Numbered from the stretch's first letter, positions 42,761 through 53,200 are shown. The stretch: DNA of 64,000 bases from Streptomyces olivochromogenes (GCF_021538895.1 NZ_JADDRL010000012.1:1-64000); one strand, 5' to 3'. Notes: generated from the sequence alone by a model not told the origin. Program-made: numbers and translations.

Positions 42761-43443
42761 GCGAGACCCTCCAGCATGATCCGCTCGGTCGTCGTCAGAT
42801 ACTCCTCGGCCGCCCGCCGGGCACCCGCCCGGTCGCCGGCCGTGACCGCGTCGACCACCGGCTCCAGGCGTCCGTGGGCCACGGCGGCGTCCGTGAACGG
42901 GCCGCGGAGCGCGGCGCGTACCGGCAGATAGGCGTTGAAGAGGGTGTTGGTCAGCAGGACGTAGACCCGGTTGCCGGTGGCACGGGCCAGGGCCCGGTGC
43001 ACCTCGATGTCCGCGAGCTGCACGGCGTCGCCGCCCTCCGCCTCCCGCACGGCCGCCAGCAGGACGCGCAGCTCGGCGCGTTGCCGCTCGGTGGCCCGGT
43101 CCGCGGCGCGTTCGGCGATCAACGCCCCGATACTGCGCCGTACTTCGAAGATCTCGCCGATCCAGTGACCGTCGTGGCGCACGAGCATGGGCAGCAGATC
43201 GGCCCCGCCGAGGCGCAGATAGTCCCGCACGCGGGTGCCGACACCGTGCCTGGTCTCCAGCAGGCCTGCCTGTACGAGGCGGCCGAAGGCGTGCTTGAGG
43301 GTGGTGCGCGTGACGCCGTAGCCGTCGGCGAGACTGCGCTCCGGTGGCAGGTAACTCCCGGCCGGATGCCGCCCGGTGAGGATGTCCTCACGCAGCCGGT
43401 TCTCCAGTACGTCGACGATGGTCTCGCGGGGCAGTGCCTCCAC
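42757..43443 (-). CDS. GntR-family transcriptional regulator (FadR subfamily)
   Basis: 228 residues; GTG 43443 follows ggggagg. The N-terminal winged helix (LREDILTGRHPAGSYLPPER, LADGYGVTRTTLKHAFGRLV) is GntR-type, and the all-helical C-terminal FCD domain (EIFEVRRSIGALIAERAADR; HRALARATGNRVYVLLTNTL) marks the FadR group, with Asp/His metal ligands. It heads an operon with the CrtC-like and GMC genes, joined by ATGA overlaps. A 9-bp inverted repeat immediately upstream of its ribosome binding site is the probable autoregulatory operator. Confidence 0.87.
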   Translation of the reverse strand: MEALPRETIVDVLENRLREDILTGRHPAGSYLPPERSLADGYGVTRTTLKHAFGRLVQAGLLETRHGVGTRVRDYLRLGGADLLPMLVRHDGHWIGEIFEVRRSIGALIAERAADRATERQRAELRVLLAAVREAEGGDAVQLADIEVHRALARATGNRVYVLLTNTLFNAYLPVRAALRGPFTDAAVAHGRLEPVVDAVTAGDRAGARRAAEEYLTTTERIMLEGLA

Positions 43444-43455
43444 GCGGTCCTCCCC

Positions 43456-43478
43456 AGTGGCTCAGTGGATGAGCCACT
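43456..43478. promoter_or_regulatory. inverted repeat, probable GntR operator
   Basis: AGTGGCTCA (43456-43464), five bases, TGAGCCACT (43470-43478): a perfect 9-bp dyad 13 bp upstream of the GntR start. It lies between the divergent GntR operon and the kinase gene (start 43538), so it could affect both. Confidence 0.65.
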
Positions 43479-43537
43479 CAACCAATGGGAGGCGGGGAAG
43501 TCAATGGCTGTGTCCGGCGGGGGTTATCCTCCTCGGC

Positions 43538-45319
43538 ATGAGTGAGGGGGAAAGCGGCAGACGGATCGTCGACGGCCGCTTCGCATTGCAGGCCAGGCTC
43601 GGGGGCGGCGGCATGGGCACGGTGTGGCGTGCCCAGGACCTGCTGCTGCACCGCGACGTGGCCATCAAGGAAGTACGGCCGCCGGACGCCGGTCTCGCCG
43701 AGTACGACCCGGACGGCGCCGTGACGCTGCGCGAACGGGTCCTGCGGGAGGCCCGCGCGCTGGCCAGGGTCGACCACCCGAACGTCGTGACCATCCACCA
43801 CATCGTCGACGGCGGTCCCGACACCTACCCGTGGATCGTCATGGAGCTGGTCCAGGGCGGCTCGCTGGCCGACCGTCTCAACCACGGCCCCATGCACCCT
43901 GCCGAAGCGGCCCAACTCGGCCAGGGCGTCCTGTCGGCGCTGCGCGCGGCGCACGCCGCCGGCGTGCAGCACCGGGACGTGAAGCCCGCCAACGTCCTGC
44001 TGCGCCCCGACGGCCGCCCGGTCCTCACCGACTTCGGCATCGCCGCGCTGCGCGAGTCGACCGCGCTCACGGTGACCGGGGCGTTGATCGGCACTCCCGA
44101 CTACATGGCGCCTGAGCGCATCTCGGGTGGCCCGGGCGGGCCGGAGGCGGACCTGTGGTCACTGGCGATGATGCTCTACGTGGCGGTCGAGGGGCAGCAC
44201 CCGATGCGCCGGGGCACGACGCTGGCCACGCTCGCCGCCGTGCTCTACGACGAGGTTCCGCCGCCCACCCACGCCGGCCCGCTCACCGACCTGCTCAACC
44301 GCGTCCTGGTGAAGGACCCGGCGGTGCGGCCGGACGCCGAGACGGTGGAACGCATGCTCGCGGCCGCGGCCGTGGCGCGGCCCGCTCCCGAACAGCAGGC
44401 CACGTCGTACCAGTTGGCACCCCCGATGCCCGCGCAACAACCCCGGGACGCCGCGCCCTGGACGTCCGCGCCCAACCCGGCGGGTGGGGCGGGTGCCTTC
44501 GGCACGACCACGGCGGGTGGTTTCGGAGCTTTCGGCACGACCACGGCGGGTGGTGCCGGAGCCTTCGGTGCCACCACGGCGGGTGATGCCGGTCCCGTCG
44601 ACGCGCACGCGGTCACCAAGCGGGCCGAACGGCCGCGGCGTACCCGGAACATCGTGATCGCCTGCTCCGTGGTCGCCACCGTCGCGGTCGGCGGCGTGAT
44701 CCAGGGACTGGTGTACAACGGCGGTGACCACGACGCCTCCTCCGATTCCACCGACCCCACCAACTCGTCGCGCCAGACCGCGTCCCGCACGCCCGGCGCG
44801 ACCTCCGGCGGCGCGGGCGATCAGGGTTCCGGCGGCGCGGCCGATCGGACCTCCGGGGACTCGAAGACGACCGACCTGCTCACTCCCGACGGCATCCGCA
44901 CCGCCCTGAAGGCCATCGAACGCGAAACGGGACGTGACTCGTTCGGCGACTTCAGCGTCTATCCCGAGTACGTCAACGCCCAGGTCATGGTCACCGGCAG
45001 CCGGACCAGCTACGACACCTACACCTACCGCGTGAACGGCGGCGTGGAGAAGGGCATCATCAAGGGCAAGCTGATGGGCGGCGAACAGCCGCTGACCCTG
45101 GACAACTTCAACTGGGACGCTGTTCCCGCGCTCCTCGCCGAGGCGAAGAAGAAGCTGAAGGTCGACAAGCCCACGAGCCGCTACCTGCTGATCCGCCAGC
45201 CGAACAACATCTTCGACACCCCGGCAGGTATGGCGATCTACCTGAGCGACGAGTACGACCACGGCGGGTACATGGAGGCCGACCCGCACGGCAAGGTGAC
45301 CAAGACGATGGCGGACTGA
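43538..45319 (+). CDS. Hanks-type serine/threonine protein kinase with single membrane segment
   Basis: 593 residues from ATG 43538. The kinase domain (about 10-275) has GGGGMGTV (P-loop), VAIKEV (Lys), HRDVKPANVLL (catalytic loop) and DFGIA (Mg loop), then GTPDYMAPE. A Pro/Gln linker and three 11-residue repeats (GAFGTTTAGG and variants, encoded at 44492-44590) lead to a membrane helix near residue 390 (IVIACSVVATVAVGGVI). After a Ser/Thr/Gly-rich stretch, an extracellular domain of about 150 residues (TPDGIRTALKAIERETGRDS onward) may sense a ligand. Convergent with a second kinase at 45332. Confidence 0.9.
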   Translation: MSEGESGRRIVDGRFALQARLGGGGMGTVWRAQDLLLHRDVAIKEVRPPDAGLAEYDPDGAVTLRERVLREARALARVDHPNVVTIHHIVDGGPDTYPWIVMELVQGGSLADRLNHGPMHPAEAAQLGQGVLSALRAAHAAGVQHRDVKPANVLLRPDGRPVLTDFGIAALRESTALTVTGALIGTPDYMAPERISGGPGGPEADLWSLAMMLYVAVEGQHPMRRGTTLATLAAVLYDEVPPPTHAGPLTDLLNRVLVKDPAVRPDAETVERMLAAAAVARPAPEQQATSYQLAPPMPAQQPRDAAPWTSAPNPAGGAGAFGTTTAGGFGAFGTTTAGGAGAFGATTAGDAGPVDAHAVTKRAERPRRTRNIVIACSVVATVAVGGVIQGLVYNGGDHDASSDSTDPTNSSRQTASRTPGATSGGAGDQGSGGAADRTSGDSKTTDLLTPDGIRTALKAIERETGRDSFGDFSVYPEYVNAQVMVTGSRTSYDTYTYRVNGGVEKGIIKGKLMGGEQPLTLDNFNWDAVPALLAEAKKKLKVDKPTSRYLLIRQPNNIFDTPAGMAIYLSDEYDHGGYMEADPHGKVTKTMAD

Positions 45320-45331
45320 GGCCGACGGGCG

Positions 45332-47089
45332 TCAGGAGGAGCGGGTCAGGCGGGACGGTGAACCGGCCGTCTGACTGCCCTCGTTGCCGAGCCGGAGGGT
45401 GTCGGCGCCGGTCTTGGTCAAGGTGTAGAGGTTGCCGCGCACGCAGACCACCCCGGCCGACGGGTCGGTGGGCGTGCTGGTGGCCGCCTCGAAGACCATC
45501 GAGTTCCGGTGGGGCTCCCGCAGGCGCAGCGTCTCGGTGCAGCCGACGTCCCGGCCGCTGCCGGCCTCGGTGACATGGCTGACCTGGCGGCCCACGAGTT
45601 CGCCGCGGGCCGCCCCGTGCAGGGTGACGACTACGGTGACGTCACTGGTCCGGGAGTTGACGACGCCGTCGGCGGACTTGCTCCCCGGCCCCGTGCCCTT
45701 CCAGGTGCCGACCCACGATGCGGGCAGGGCATCCGCCCGCGCGCCGGATCGGGACGGCGGGGGAGACGAACCGCTCCTGCCGCCCGACGAGTTGACGCTG
45801 TCTCCGTCGGGCCACGACAGCGCGGCGACGACGGCCGCGACCGCTACCACACCCGCGACGACGGCGACGGTGCGCGCGCGAGGCGCCCGCCCCCGTGCCG
45901 GTGTCGGCCCGGTGGGTGGCCCGGTCGGCGGGGCGGCGGGCGGACCGTAGGCGTACGGCGGCCCGAAACCGGCCGACGGCCCTGGCCCCGGGGGAGCCGC
46001 GGCGGGCGCTGACGCGGCGGCCGGCATGACCAACGGGGCGGTCGGCGTGACCGCCAGGGGCGGGAGTGTGCCCGGCGTGACCGTGGCCATCGGCATCGAG
46101 GCCGACGGGACGTTGGCCGATGGCACGGTGGCCGGTGGCACCGCGTCCCGCGGTGCGGCGAAGGCGGGTGACCGTTCCAACAGCGCCCGCAACTCGGCCT
46201 CCCTGGCGGCGAGTTCCTCGTCCAGGCCCGGTGGAGGAGCTGTCACCCAGTCGCCGGGGCCTCCGGCACCCGGCGCGGTGCTGCCCAGGTGTTCCAACAG
46301 GGCCTGGGCGGTGGGGCGTTCCCTCGGCGACTTGTGCAGACAGGCGGCCAGCAGCGGCAGTAGGGATGCCGGGACGCCGTCCAGGACGGGCTCCTCGTGC
46401 GCGATCCGGTACAGCAGCCGCGCGGCGGAGGGGTCCTCGCCGGGGCGGAGGAACGGGCCCGCGCCGGTGGCCGCGTACACCAGGACCGCGCCCAGGCAGA
46501 AGATGTCGCCGGGTTCGGCCGAGCCCTCGCCGGTGACCTGCTCCGGTGCCATGTATCCGGGGGAGCCGACGACGCCCCCGGTGCGGGTGTGGCGGACGTC
46601 GTCGGCCGCGCGGGCGATGCCGAAGTCGATGAGCAGGGGATGGCGGCGGGCCAGCAGCACATTGGACGGTTTCACGTCACGGTGGGCCAGGCCCGCCCGG
46701 TGCACGGTGCTCAGTCCCTCGGCGAGTTCCGCCGCGAGGGCCCGGACGGCGGGCTCCGGCAGCGGACCGTGCGACCGCACCCAGTCGGCCAGGGACGGCG
46801 CGGCCACGTACTCCGTGGCCAGCCACTGCGGCCGGTGTCCCGGCGGGCTGTAGTCGACGACCGCCACCGCCCAGGGGGAGCGCACCCGGTCGCTGCTGAC
46901 GATCTCGCGGGCGAAGCGCTCCTCGAAGCCCGGGTCCACGCCGAGTTCGGGCCGCACGGTCTTCAGCGCGAGCGGCCGGCCGGACGGGGTGCGGGAGAGG
47001 AACACCTGGCCCATGCCGCCGGCCCCGAGCCGGGCCAGCAGTCGATAGCCGCCGATGTCCGTCGGATCGGTGGGATCCAGACTCCTCAT
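45332..47089 (-). CDS. Hanks-type serine/threonine protein kinase with single membrane segment
   Basis: 585 residues from ATG 47089, with cggag upstream; GTG 47110 would add seven. Kinase domain about 10-270: GAGGMGQV, LALKTV, HRDVKPSNVLL, DFGIA, GSPGYMAPEQ. A long Pro/Ala/Met-rich linker (about 310-420) precedes the membrane helix (TVAVVAGVVAVAAVVAALSW, about residue 435). The extracellular C-terminal domain (SWVGTWKGTGPGSKSADGVV onward) contains two Cys (VGCTETL, VVCVRG) and is beta-rich. Its sensor differs from the neighbouring kinase, so the pair responds to different signals. Confidence 0.9.
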   Translation of the reverse strand: MRSLDPTDPTDIGGYRLLARLGAGGMGQVFLSRTPSGRPLALKTVRPELGVDPGFEERFAREIVSSDRVRSPWAVAVVDYSPPGHRPQWLATEYVAAPSLADWVRSHGPLPEPAVRALAAELAEGLSTVHRAGLAHRDVKPSNVLLARRHPLLIDFGIARAADDVRHTRTGGVVGSPGYMAPEQVTGEGSAEPGDIFCLGAVLVYAATGAGPFLRPGEDPSAARLLYRIAHEEPVLDGVPASLLPLLAACLHKSPRERPTAQALLEHLGSTAPGAGGPGDWVTAPPPGLDEELAAREAELRALLERSPAFAAPRDAVPPATVPSANVPSASMPMATVTPGTLPPLAVTPTAPLVMPAAASAPAAAPPGPGPSAGFGPPYAYGPPAAPPTGPPTGPTPARGRAPRARTVAVVAGVVAVAAVVAALSWPDGDSVNSSGGRSGSSPPPSRSGARADALPASWVGTWKGTGPGSKSADGVVNSRTSDVTVVVTLHGAARGELVGRQVSHVTEAGSGRDVGCTETLRLREPHRNSMVFEAATSTPTDPSAGVVCVRGNLYTLTKTGADTLRLGNEGSQTAGSPSRLTRSS

Positions 47090-47215
47090 GAGCGGCTCCG
47101 GCCGATCCACGCCCTTCGCATGGGCTCATATTACATAGCGTGTACTCATCAGAATTGACGGACTGTGCACTCGAATGGGCAAGTTTCTCCCCCGCTCTCG
47201 CTAGGGTCGGGACGC

Positions 47216-48910
47216 GTGAACTACTACGACCTGGGCGGCCACGGCCGACGCGTGTCGACGTCGTCCCCCGAGGCACAGACCTGGTTCGATCGCGGACTGG
47301 TCTGGACGTACGCCTTCCATCACGAGGAGGCCGTCCGCTGTTTCGAGGCGGTCGGCGCGGCGGACCCCGACTGTGCGATGGCGGACTGGGGGATCGCCTA
47401 CGCGCTGGGCCCCAACTACAACAAGCCCTGGGAGTTCTTCGACGAGCAGGACCTGGCGCGCACGGTGGAGCGCACCCACACGGCCGTGGAGCGCGCCCAC
47501 GCCAAGGCCGCATCCGCGACCCCGGTCGAGCGGGCCCTCATCGAGGCGTTGCGCGCCCGCTACCCGCGCACGAAGGCCGCGGATGCCGAGGAATGCGGCG
47601 TGTGGAACGCGGCCTACGCCGACGCCATGCGGGGCGTCCACGAACTGGCCCCGGACGACCTCGATGTGGCCACCCTGTACGCCGACGCCCTGATGAACCT
47701 CACCCCCTGGGAGCTGTGGGACATCCGCACGGGCCGGCCGGCCGAAGGGGCGCGCACGACGGAGGCCAAGGCGGTGCTCGAACGGGCGATGGCGGTCGAG
47801 GCGGGCACCTGGCACCCCGGACTGCTGCACATGTACATCCACCTGATGGAGATGTCCTCGACCCCCGAGGCCGCCCTGACGGTCGCCGACCGGCTGCGGG
47901 ACCTGGTGCCCGACGCCGGACATCTGCAGCACATGCCGTCACATCTGGAGGTGCTCTGCGGCGACTACCGCCGGGTGGTCTCCGACAACGCCGCGGCGAT
48001 CGCCGCCGACGAGAAGTACCACGCGCGGGCCGGCGCGATGAACTTCTACACCCTCTACCGGTGCCACAACCTGCACTTCAGGATCTACGGCGCGTTGTTC
48101 CTGGGCCGCCTCCAGGACGCCCTCGACACCGCGCGGCGGCTGGAGGCCGCCGTGCCCGAGGACCTGCTGCGCGTGGAGAGTCCGCCCATGGCCGACTGGC
48201 TGGAGGGCTTTCTCGCCATGCGGGTCCATGTGCTGATCCGCTTCGGCCGGTGGGAGGACATCCTGCGGCTGCCCCTGCCCGCCGACCCACGGCTGTACTG
48301 CGTGAGCACGGCGATGCTCCACTACGCGCGCGGCGTCGCGCTGTCCGCCACCGGCAGGATCGCCGAGGCCGGGACGGAACGCGCCCTGTTCCGCGAGGCG
48401 GTCGCCCGGGTCCCGGAGACCCGCATGCTGTTCAACAACACCTGTGTGGACATCCTCGCGGTCGCCTCGGAGCTACTCGACGGCGAACTGGCCTACCGCA
48501 CGGGCGACTTCGACGCGGCCTTCGCCGCCCTGCGCCGGTCGATCGAACGGGACGACAACCTCCCGTACGACGAGCCGTGGGGGTGGATGCAGCCCACCCG
48601 GCACGCGTACGGCGCACTGCTCCTGGAGCGGGGCCTGGTCGCGGAGGCCGAGGCGGTCTACCGCGCCGACCTCGGCCTCGACGACACGCTGCCCCGGGCG
48701 CTGCAACACCCGAACAACGTCTGGTCCCTGCACGGGTTCCACGAATGCCTCGTGCGGCTCGGCAGGACGGGCGAGGCGGGGATCGTCGCCCAGCAGTTGA
48801 AGATCGCGGCGGCGACGGCGGACGTACCGATCACCTCGTCCTGCTTCTGCCGCCTCGACACCGCCCGGCCTGCCGACCCGGGCGACGACTGCTGCACACC
48901 ACAGCCCTGA
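47216..48910 (+). CDS. tetratricopeptide-repeat protein
   Basis: 564 residues from GTG 47216, with agggtcggg upstream; the window also has an in-frame start at 47165. The sequence is a run of helical hairpins typical of TPR (for example AQTWFDRGLVWTYAFHHEEA, VRCFEAVGAADPDCAMADWG, and near the end DFDAAFAALRRSIERDD). HMPSHLEVLCGDYRR and NPWEF-like strings recur in a group of uncharacterised TPR proteins. The C-terminus is Cys-rich (SSCFCRLDT, DDCCTPQP). Probably a cytosolic scaffold; partners unknown. Divergent from the kinase at 47089. Confidence 0.75.
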   Translation: MNYYDLGGHGRRVSTSSPEAQTWFDRGLVWTYAFHHEEAVRCFEAVGAADPDCAMADWGIAYALGPNYNKPWEFFDEQDLARTVERTHTAVERAHAKAASATPVERALIEALRARYPRTKAADAEECGVWNAAYADAMRGVHELAPDDLDVATLYADALMNLTPWELWDIRTGRPAEGARTTEAKAVLERAMAVEAGTWHPGLLHMYIHLMEMSSTPEAALTVADRLRDLVPDAGHLQHMPSHLEVLCGDYRRVVSDNAAAIAADEKYHARAGAMNFYTLYRCHNLHFRIYGALFLGRLQDALDTARRLEAAVPEDLLRVESPPMADWLEGFLAMRVHVLIRFGRWEDILRLPLPADPRLYCVSTAMLHYARGVALSATGRIAEAGTERALFREAVARVPETRMLFNNTCVDILAVASELLDGELAYRTGDFDAAFAALRRSIERDDNLPYDEPWGWMQPTRHAYGALLLERGLVAEAEAVYRADLGLDDTLPRALQHPNNVWSLHGFHECLVRLGRTGEAGIVAQQLKIAAATADVPITSSCFCRLDTARPADPGDDCCTPQP

Positions 48911-48924
48911 GCCCGGCGGGAGGG

Positions 48925-49779
48925 CTACTCCGGCGCCCGATTCCTAGACGCTTCAAGGCCGTTGTCGGGGACGATCCCGGCGGCCCTGCGGTGGCGGCGC
49001 GGTCGGCCTCGATTCCGGCCGCGGCGGCTGCGGGTCCGGCTGATCCGCAGCCGCTCCGCGCTCTCCGGGTCCCGCTCGGCCAGTTCCGCGAGCGCGGGGT
49101 GCGGCCCGATCTGGGCGAGCCGTTCGGCGAACGGGTCGCGGACGGCGGCCGGTTCGTGCCGGTCGGTGTACTGGTCCAGCCAGCTGATCTGTGCGATCAG
49201 CGCGAGGCCGGTGGCGCAGGATGCCGTCCAGGCCAGTGGCCCATGGGGTGGGCTGCTGAGCAGCGCGACGCTGCAGAACGTGAACTGCCCTAGGAACAGC
49301 AGCACTCCGAAGACACCCAGACAGCCGATGTCGCGCGTCGCCGGACCGGGCGGGGGTGCGTGCCGGGCGCGGTAGTCGGCGTGGAACTTCTCCCGAGCGG
49401 CGCGGAAGGCGGTGTCGTGGACCATGATGTTGCCGAGGGCCGCGGCCGCGGTGCGGCGGCGCAGCGTGGCCAGCAGGGCGTCCGGCAGGGGGTGCCCGGC
49501 GCCGTGCTCGGGATCGCGGCCCGCCGCCGTCAGGCTCAGATTGCCGCGATAATTGACGGTGACCAGCCCGTCGAGCAGCAACCGGGCCGCGGCCGCCTGG
49601 ATGTCGTCCTCGGGCCACCAGCGGTCGGCGACGGCGTGGTAGGGGTCGCGCACCTGTGCCGCGCAGTGGTCGACCGCCCTGCGGTACCACCGTTCCCGCC
49701 TCCAGTCGTGCAGGGCGAGCCGCCCGTACAGCAGGGCCGTGACGGGGAGCACGTACCAGGCCAGCTCGATGGGATCCAC
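48925..49779 (-). CDS. membrane protein of unknown function (TIGR04222-like layout)
   Basis: 284 residues from GTG 49779, which lacks a clear binding site. An N-terminal hydrophobic helix (IELAWYVLPVTALLYGRLAL) is followed by a winged-helix-like segment (DDIQAAAARLLLDGLVTVNYRGNLSL spans about 55-85) and a second pair of hydrophobic helices (IGCLGVFGVLLFLGQFTFCSVALL; WTASCATGLALIAQISWL). The C-terminal tail is extremely Arg-rich. The order is reminiscent of TIGR04222 membrane proteins, but I am not sure. It follows the DUF6924-like gene on the same strand. Confidence 0.65.
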   Translation of the reverse strand: MDPIELAWYVLPVTALLYGRLALHDWRRERWYRRAVDHCAAQVRDPYHAVADRWWPEDDIQAAAARLLLDGLVTVNYRGNLSLTAAGRDPEHGAGHPLPDALLATLRRRTAAAALGNIMVHDTAFRAAREKFHADYRARHAPPPGPATRDIGCLGVFGVLLFLGQFTFCSVALLSSPPHGPLAWTASCATGLALIAQISWLDQYTDRHEPAAVRDPFAERLAQIGPHPALAELAERDPESAERLRISRTRSRRGRNRGRPRRHRRAAGIVPDNGLEASRNRAPE

Positions 49780-49847
49780 GGCGCCGAGCGTAAGGCCCGC
49801 CCTGGCCACGGACCCATCGGTTTTCGGGGCGGGTGGGGCAGCTCGGG

Positions 49848-50258
49848 TCAAAGACCCCGGTACACCCCGTCCTCGTCGACGGCCCCCGCGAACTCCTCGA
49901 AGTACATGTTGGAGAGCGACAGGTTGTTCTCGATCCCCCACAACTCCGCCGCGACGACCCGGATGGCACGCCCGCGCTCCTCCACCAGGTCGATGACGAG
50001 CAGGGGCAGGTCCGTCGAGCCCAGGGCGGTCGCGTCCGCCAGGACGAGGAGCGGGTGTTCGTAGGCGTCCGGCAGGAGCGCGATCGCCTCCTCGCGGGTC
50101 ACGCCCGCGAATCGCCGATCGTCGAGGGGTTCGACGTGGGCCAGGAACCCGTCCTCGGTCGGAGTGTCCAGAGCCGCGAGCAGACCTTCCCAGGAGGCGG
50201 CGCGGGAGAAATCGGTGCGCACCATCAACGGGTCGTCGCTGCACGGCAGTTGATTCAC
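49848..50258 (-). CDS. DUF6924-like small acidic protein
   Basis: 136 residues from GTG 50258, or 124 from the ATG at 50222. TDFSRAASWEGLLAALDTPT, LPLLVIDLVEERGRAIRVVA, ELWGIENNLSLSNMYFEEFA and the ending DEDGVYRGL match what I recall as DUF6924, a small actinobacterial family of unknown function. No signal peptide or membrane segment. It lies between the WD40-STAND gene and the membrane protein, all on the minus strand, so the three may be co-transcribed. Confidence 0.75.
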   Translation of the reverse strand: MNQLPCSDDPLMVRTDFSRAASWEGLLAALDTPTEDGFLAHVEPLDDRRFAGVTREEAIALLPDAYEHPLLVLADATALGSTDLPLLVIDLVEERGRAIRVVAAELWGIENNLSLSNMYFEEFAGAVDEDGVYRGL

Positions 50259-50287
50259 ACGAGGACGGTACGCCGAGGGAACACCCC

Positions 50288-53200
50288 TCAGTGCGGGGCC
50301 CCTTGGGTGGGTTCGCGGGGCAGGCCGAACTCCGAGCGCTCCTGCGGAGTCAGGGGGCGGCGCAGACGGGACCGTGCCGTGGCGAGCATGGTGGGCAGGT
50401 CGCGGGTGGGTCTCCAGGTGCGGACGGTGAGGTCCTGGGCGGCGGAGGCGACGCACCGGCCGTCGTGGGACCAGGCGACCACGCCGACCGGCGCGGCGTG
50501 CGTGCCGACGACCTCCGCCTCACCGTGGGCCGACGGTGACCAGACCCGGACGGTGTGGTCGTTGGAACAGGTGGCCAGGCGAAGGCCGTCGGGCGACCAG
50601 GAGAGGTCGCGCACGAAGTCGTCGTGCCCGGCCAGCACCCGCCGTACCGCGCCCGTGTCCGTGTCCCACACCCGGATCGTACGGTCGCGCGACACCGAGG
50701 CGAGCACGGCCGGATCCGGGGACCAGGCGATGTGGGTGACCGTGTCGCCGTGTCCCGACAGCACGTGCATTAGGCGTCCCGAATCGGCGTCCCACAGCCC
50801 GACGGTGTGGTCCCAGGCCATGGTCGCCACCAGCCGGCCGTCGGGCGACCAGGCCACTTCGAAGACGGTCTTGGTGTGGTGGCGCAACACCCGCAGGAGC
50901 GCTCCGGTCCTCGCGTCCCACAGGCGCGCGGTGCGGTCGTGCGAGCCGGTGACGAGGCGCTCGCCGTCGGGGGACCAGGCGAGGGTGGCGACGATGTTGT
51001 CGTGGCCGGCCAGCACCGGTCCCGCCGTCCCGTCCCGCTGCCACAGCCGGGCGGTGCCGTCCGAGGACGCGGTGGCGACGCGCGCGCCGGACGGGGCCCA
51101 TCGCGCCCGCCACACGTAGTCGGTGTGCCCGGACAGGACCGTCTCGGCGGGCGGGCCGGCGGGCCGCCACACGCGGGCGGTGCCGTCGTGGCCCGCGCTG
51201 ACGAGGTCGTGGCCGTCGGGCGACCAGTGGGCCTCCCAGACGGGCAGGCGGTGGCGGGTGGAGACATGGGCGGCGGCGCCGGTGCGGACGTCCCAGACCC
51301 GGACGCTGCCGTCGTCGGAGGCGCTCGCCAGCAGCCGGTCGCCGGGCGCCCACGACAGGCTGCGGATGGCCGAGGCGTGCCCGGTCATCACCTGGAGTTC
51401 GGTCGCGCCGCTGACGTCCCAGACCCGCGTCACCGAGTCCTGGCAGCCGGTGACCAGCCGACGGCCGTCCGGCGACCAGGCCACACTCCACACCAGGTCC
51501 CGGTGGCCGGCCAGCGCATGCAGCTGGGCCATCGAGCCCGTGTCCCACACGCGCACCGTGTACTCGGAGGACGCCGTCGCCAGCCGGCGCCCGTCCGGCG
51601 ACCACGCGACGTCCCACACCGTGTCCTGGTGCACCGGCACGGCGAGCCGGAGCATGCCGTCCGAGCGGGACCAGACGCGGAGCGTACGGTCCTCCGAGAC
51701 GGTGGCCAGCGAGGCGCCGTCCGGGGACCAGCACACGGACGTGACCGCCTGCGGGTGTGCCGCCAGGACCAAGGTCGCCTCGTCGCCGTCGGGCGACCAG
51801 AGCCGCACCGTGCCGTCTTCGCAGGCCGAGGCCGGCTCCCCGCGCGGCGACCAGGCCACCCGGCGGACGCTGCCGGAGTGCCCGCGCCAGATCCGCAGGC
51901 ACTCGCCCGTGGCCGCACGCCACAGCCGCACCGTGGTGTCGGCGGACCCGGAGGCGAGGTAGGTGCCGTCGGGCGACCAGGCCAGCGCGTCGACGCGGTC
52001 GGTGTGCCCGGTCAGGACCGCGAGGCAGCGGCCGGTGCGCGCCTCCCAGATCCGTACGGTGCGGTCGCGGGCCGCCGAGCACAGCCGGTCACCGTCGGGT
52101 GACCACGCCACCGCGTCGACGCCGTCGGTGTGCCCGGTCAGCACGCGCACGACGGTCCCGTCGTCGGCGTTCCACACCCGGACCGTCCGGTCGTGGGAGG
52201 CGGTGGCGATCCAGGTGCCGCCGGGAGCCCAGGCCACCTGGCGGACCATGTAGGAGTGCTCCCGGAGCACCCCGCTGAGCCGGTAGCCCTCCAGGGCCGC
52301 CACCAGCGCGCGCCGGGTCCGTGACGTGTCGGCGTACTCCTCGATCGCGCTCAGCGCGAGCAGCAGCCCGAGCTCGGGGTCCCGCCGGCCCCGCTCCAGC
52401 GACTGCTGGGCCAGGGCGTCCGCCTGCCGGCGGCGTGCGGCCGCGTCCGTGGCGCGGGCCGCGGCGAGGAAGTCCCGGGCCGCGGCCTGCGCCACCAGCT
52501 CGGGGTCCGCCGCCGCCCAGGTCTCCAGTGCGTGCAGCCGGTCGTCCCGGATCAGATAGGAGGAGCGGCGCCCCGACTCCTCCCAGTGGCCGACCAGCTG
52601 CTCCACCTCCGCCCGGCGGGCCAGGAGCTCCTCGCGACGCGCGATCTCCTCGGCCAGCGGCGGCCAGCGGTCCAGCAACGCCTCGTGGGCGACGCTCACT
52701 TCGGGCTCACCGTCCGCCCGCGCGGAGACGACCAGCAGGCGGGCGGCGACGAAGGCGTCGACCACGCTCCGCTCCTCGGCGCTCAGCGCGTTCAGCGGGA
52801 CGCGGCGGCGCACGGAGGCCCCGTCGCGCCGGGCCACGAACCGCACGAGCGTGCCGAGCACCCGCGCCCGGTGGGCCGCCCCCGCTCGGGCGAGCGTCTC
52901 GTCCGCACGCCGGGCCAGCGCTCCGTGCACGCCGCCGATCGCCTCGTACGCATGCGTCGTGATACGGCCCTGGGAGCGCCGTGCCTCCTCGGCGAGCGTT
53001 TCGAGGGCGAACGCCAGCAGGGGCAGTGCCTCGCCGCTTCCCGTGTCGGTGACCATGCGCGTGGGCAGTACGGGGTCGAAGGCCAGGCCCGCCACGGCCG
53101 CCGGCTGGGTGATCACCTCGGCGAGCGCGGCGCTGTCCATGGCCGGCACCAGGAAGGACCGCCGGAACAGCCCGGCGTGCGGACCGCTGAGGAAGCGGGC

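Noticed and set aside
47111..47215. AT-rich stretch with ttgacg and taatat considered as divergent promoters of the kinase and TPR genes
   Set aside because: No -35/-10 pair with acceptable spacing could be assigned on either strand.
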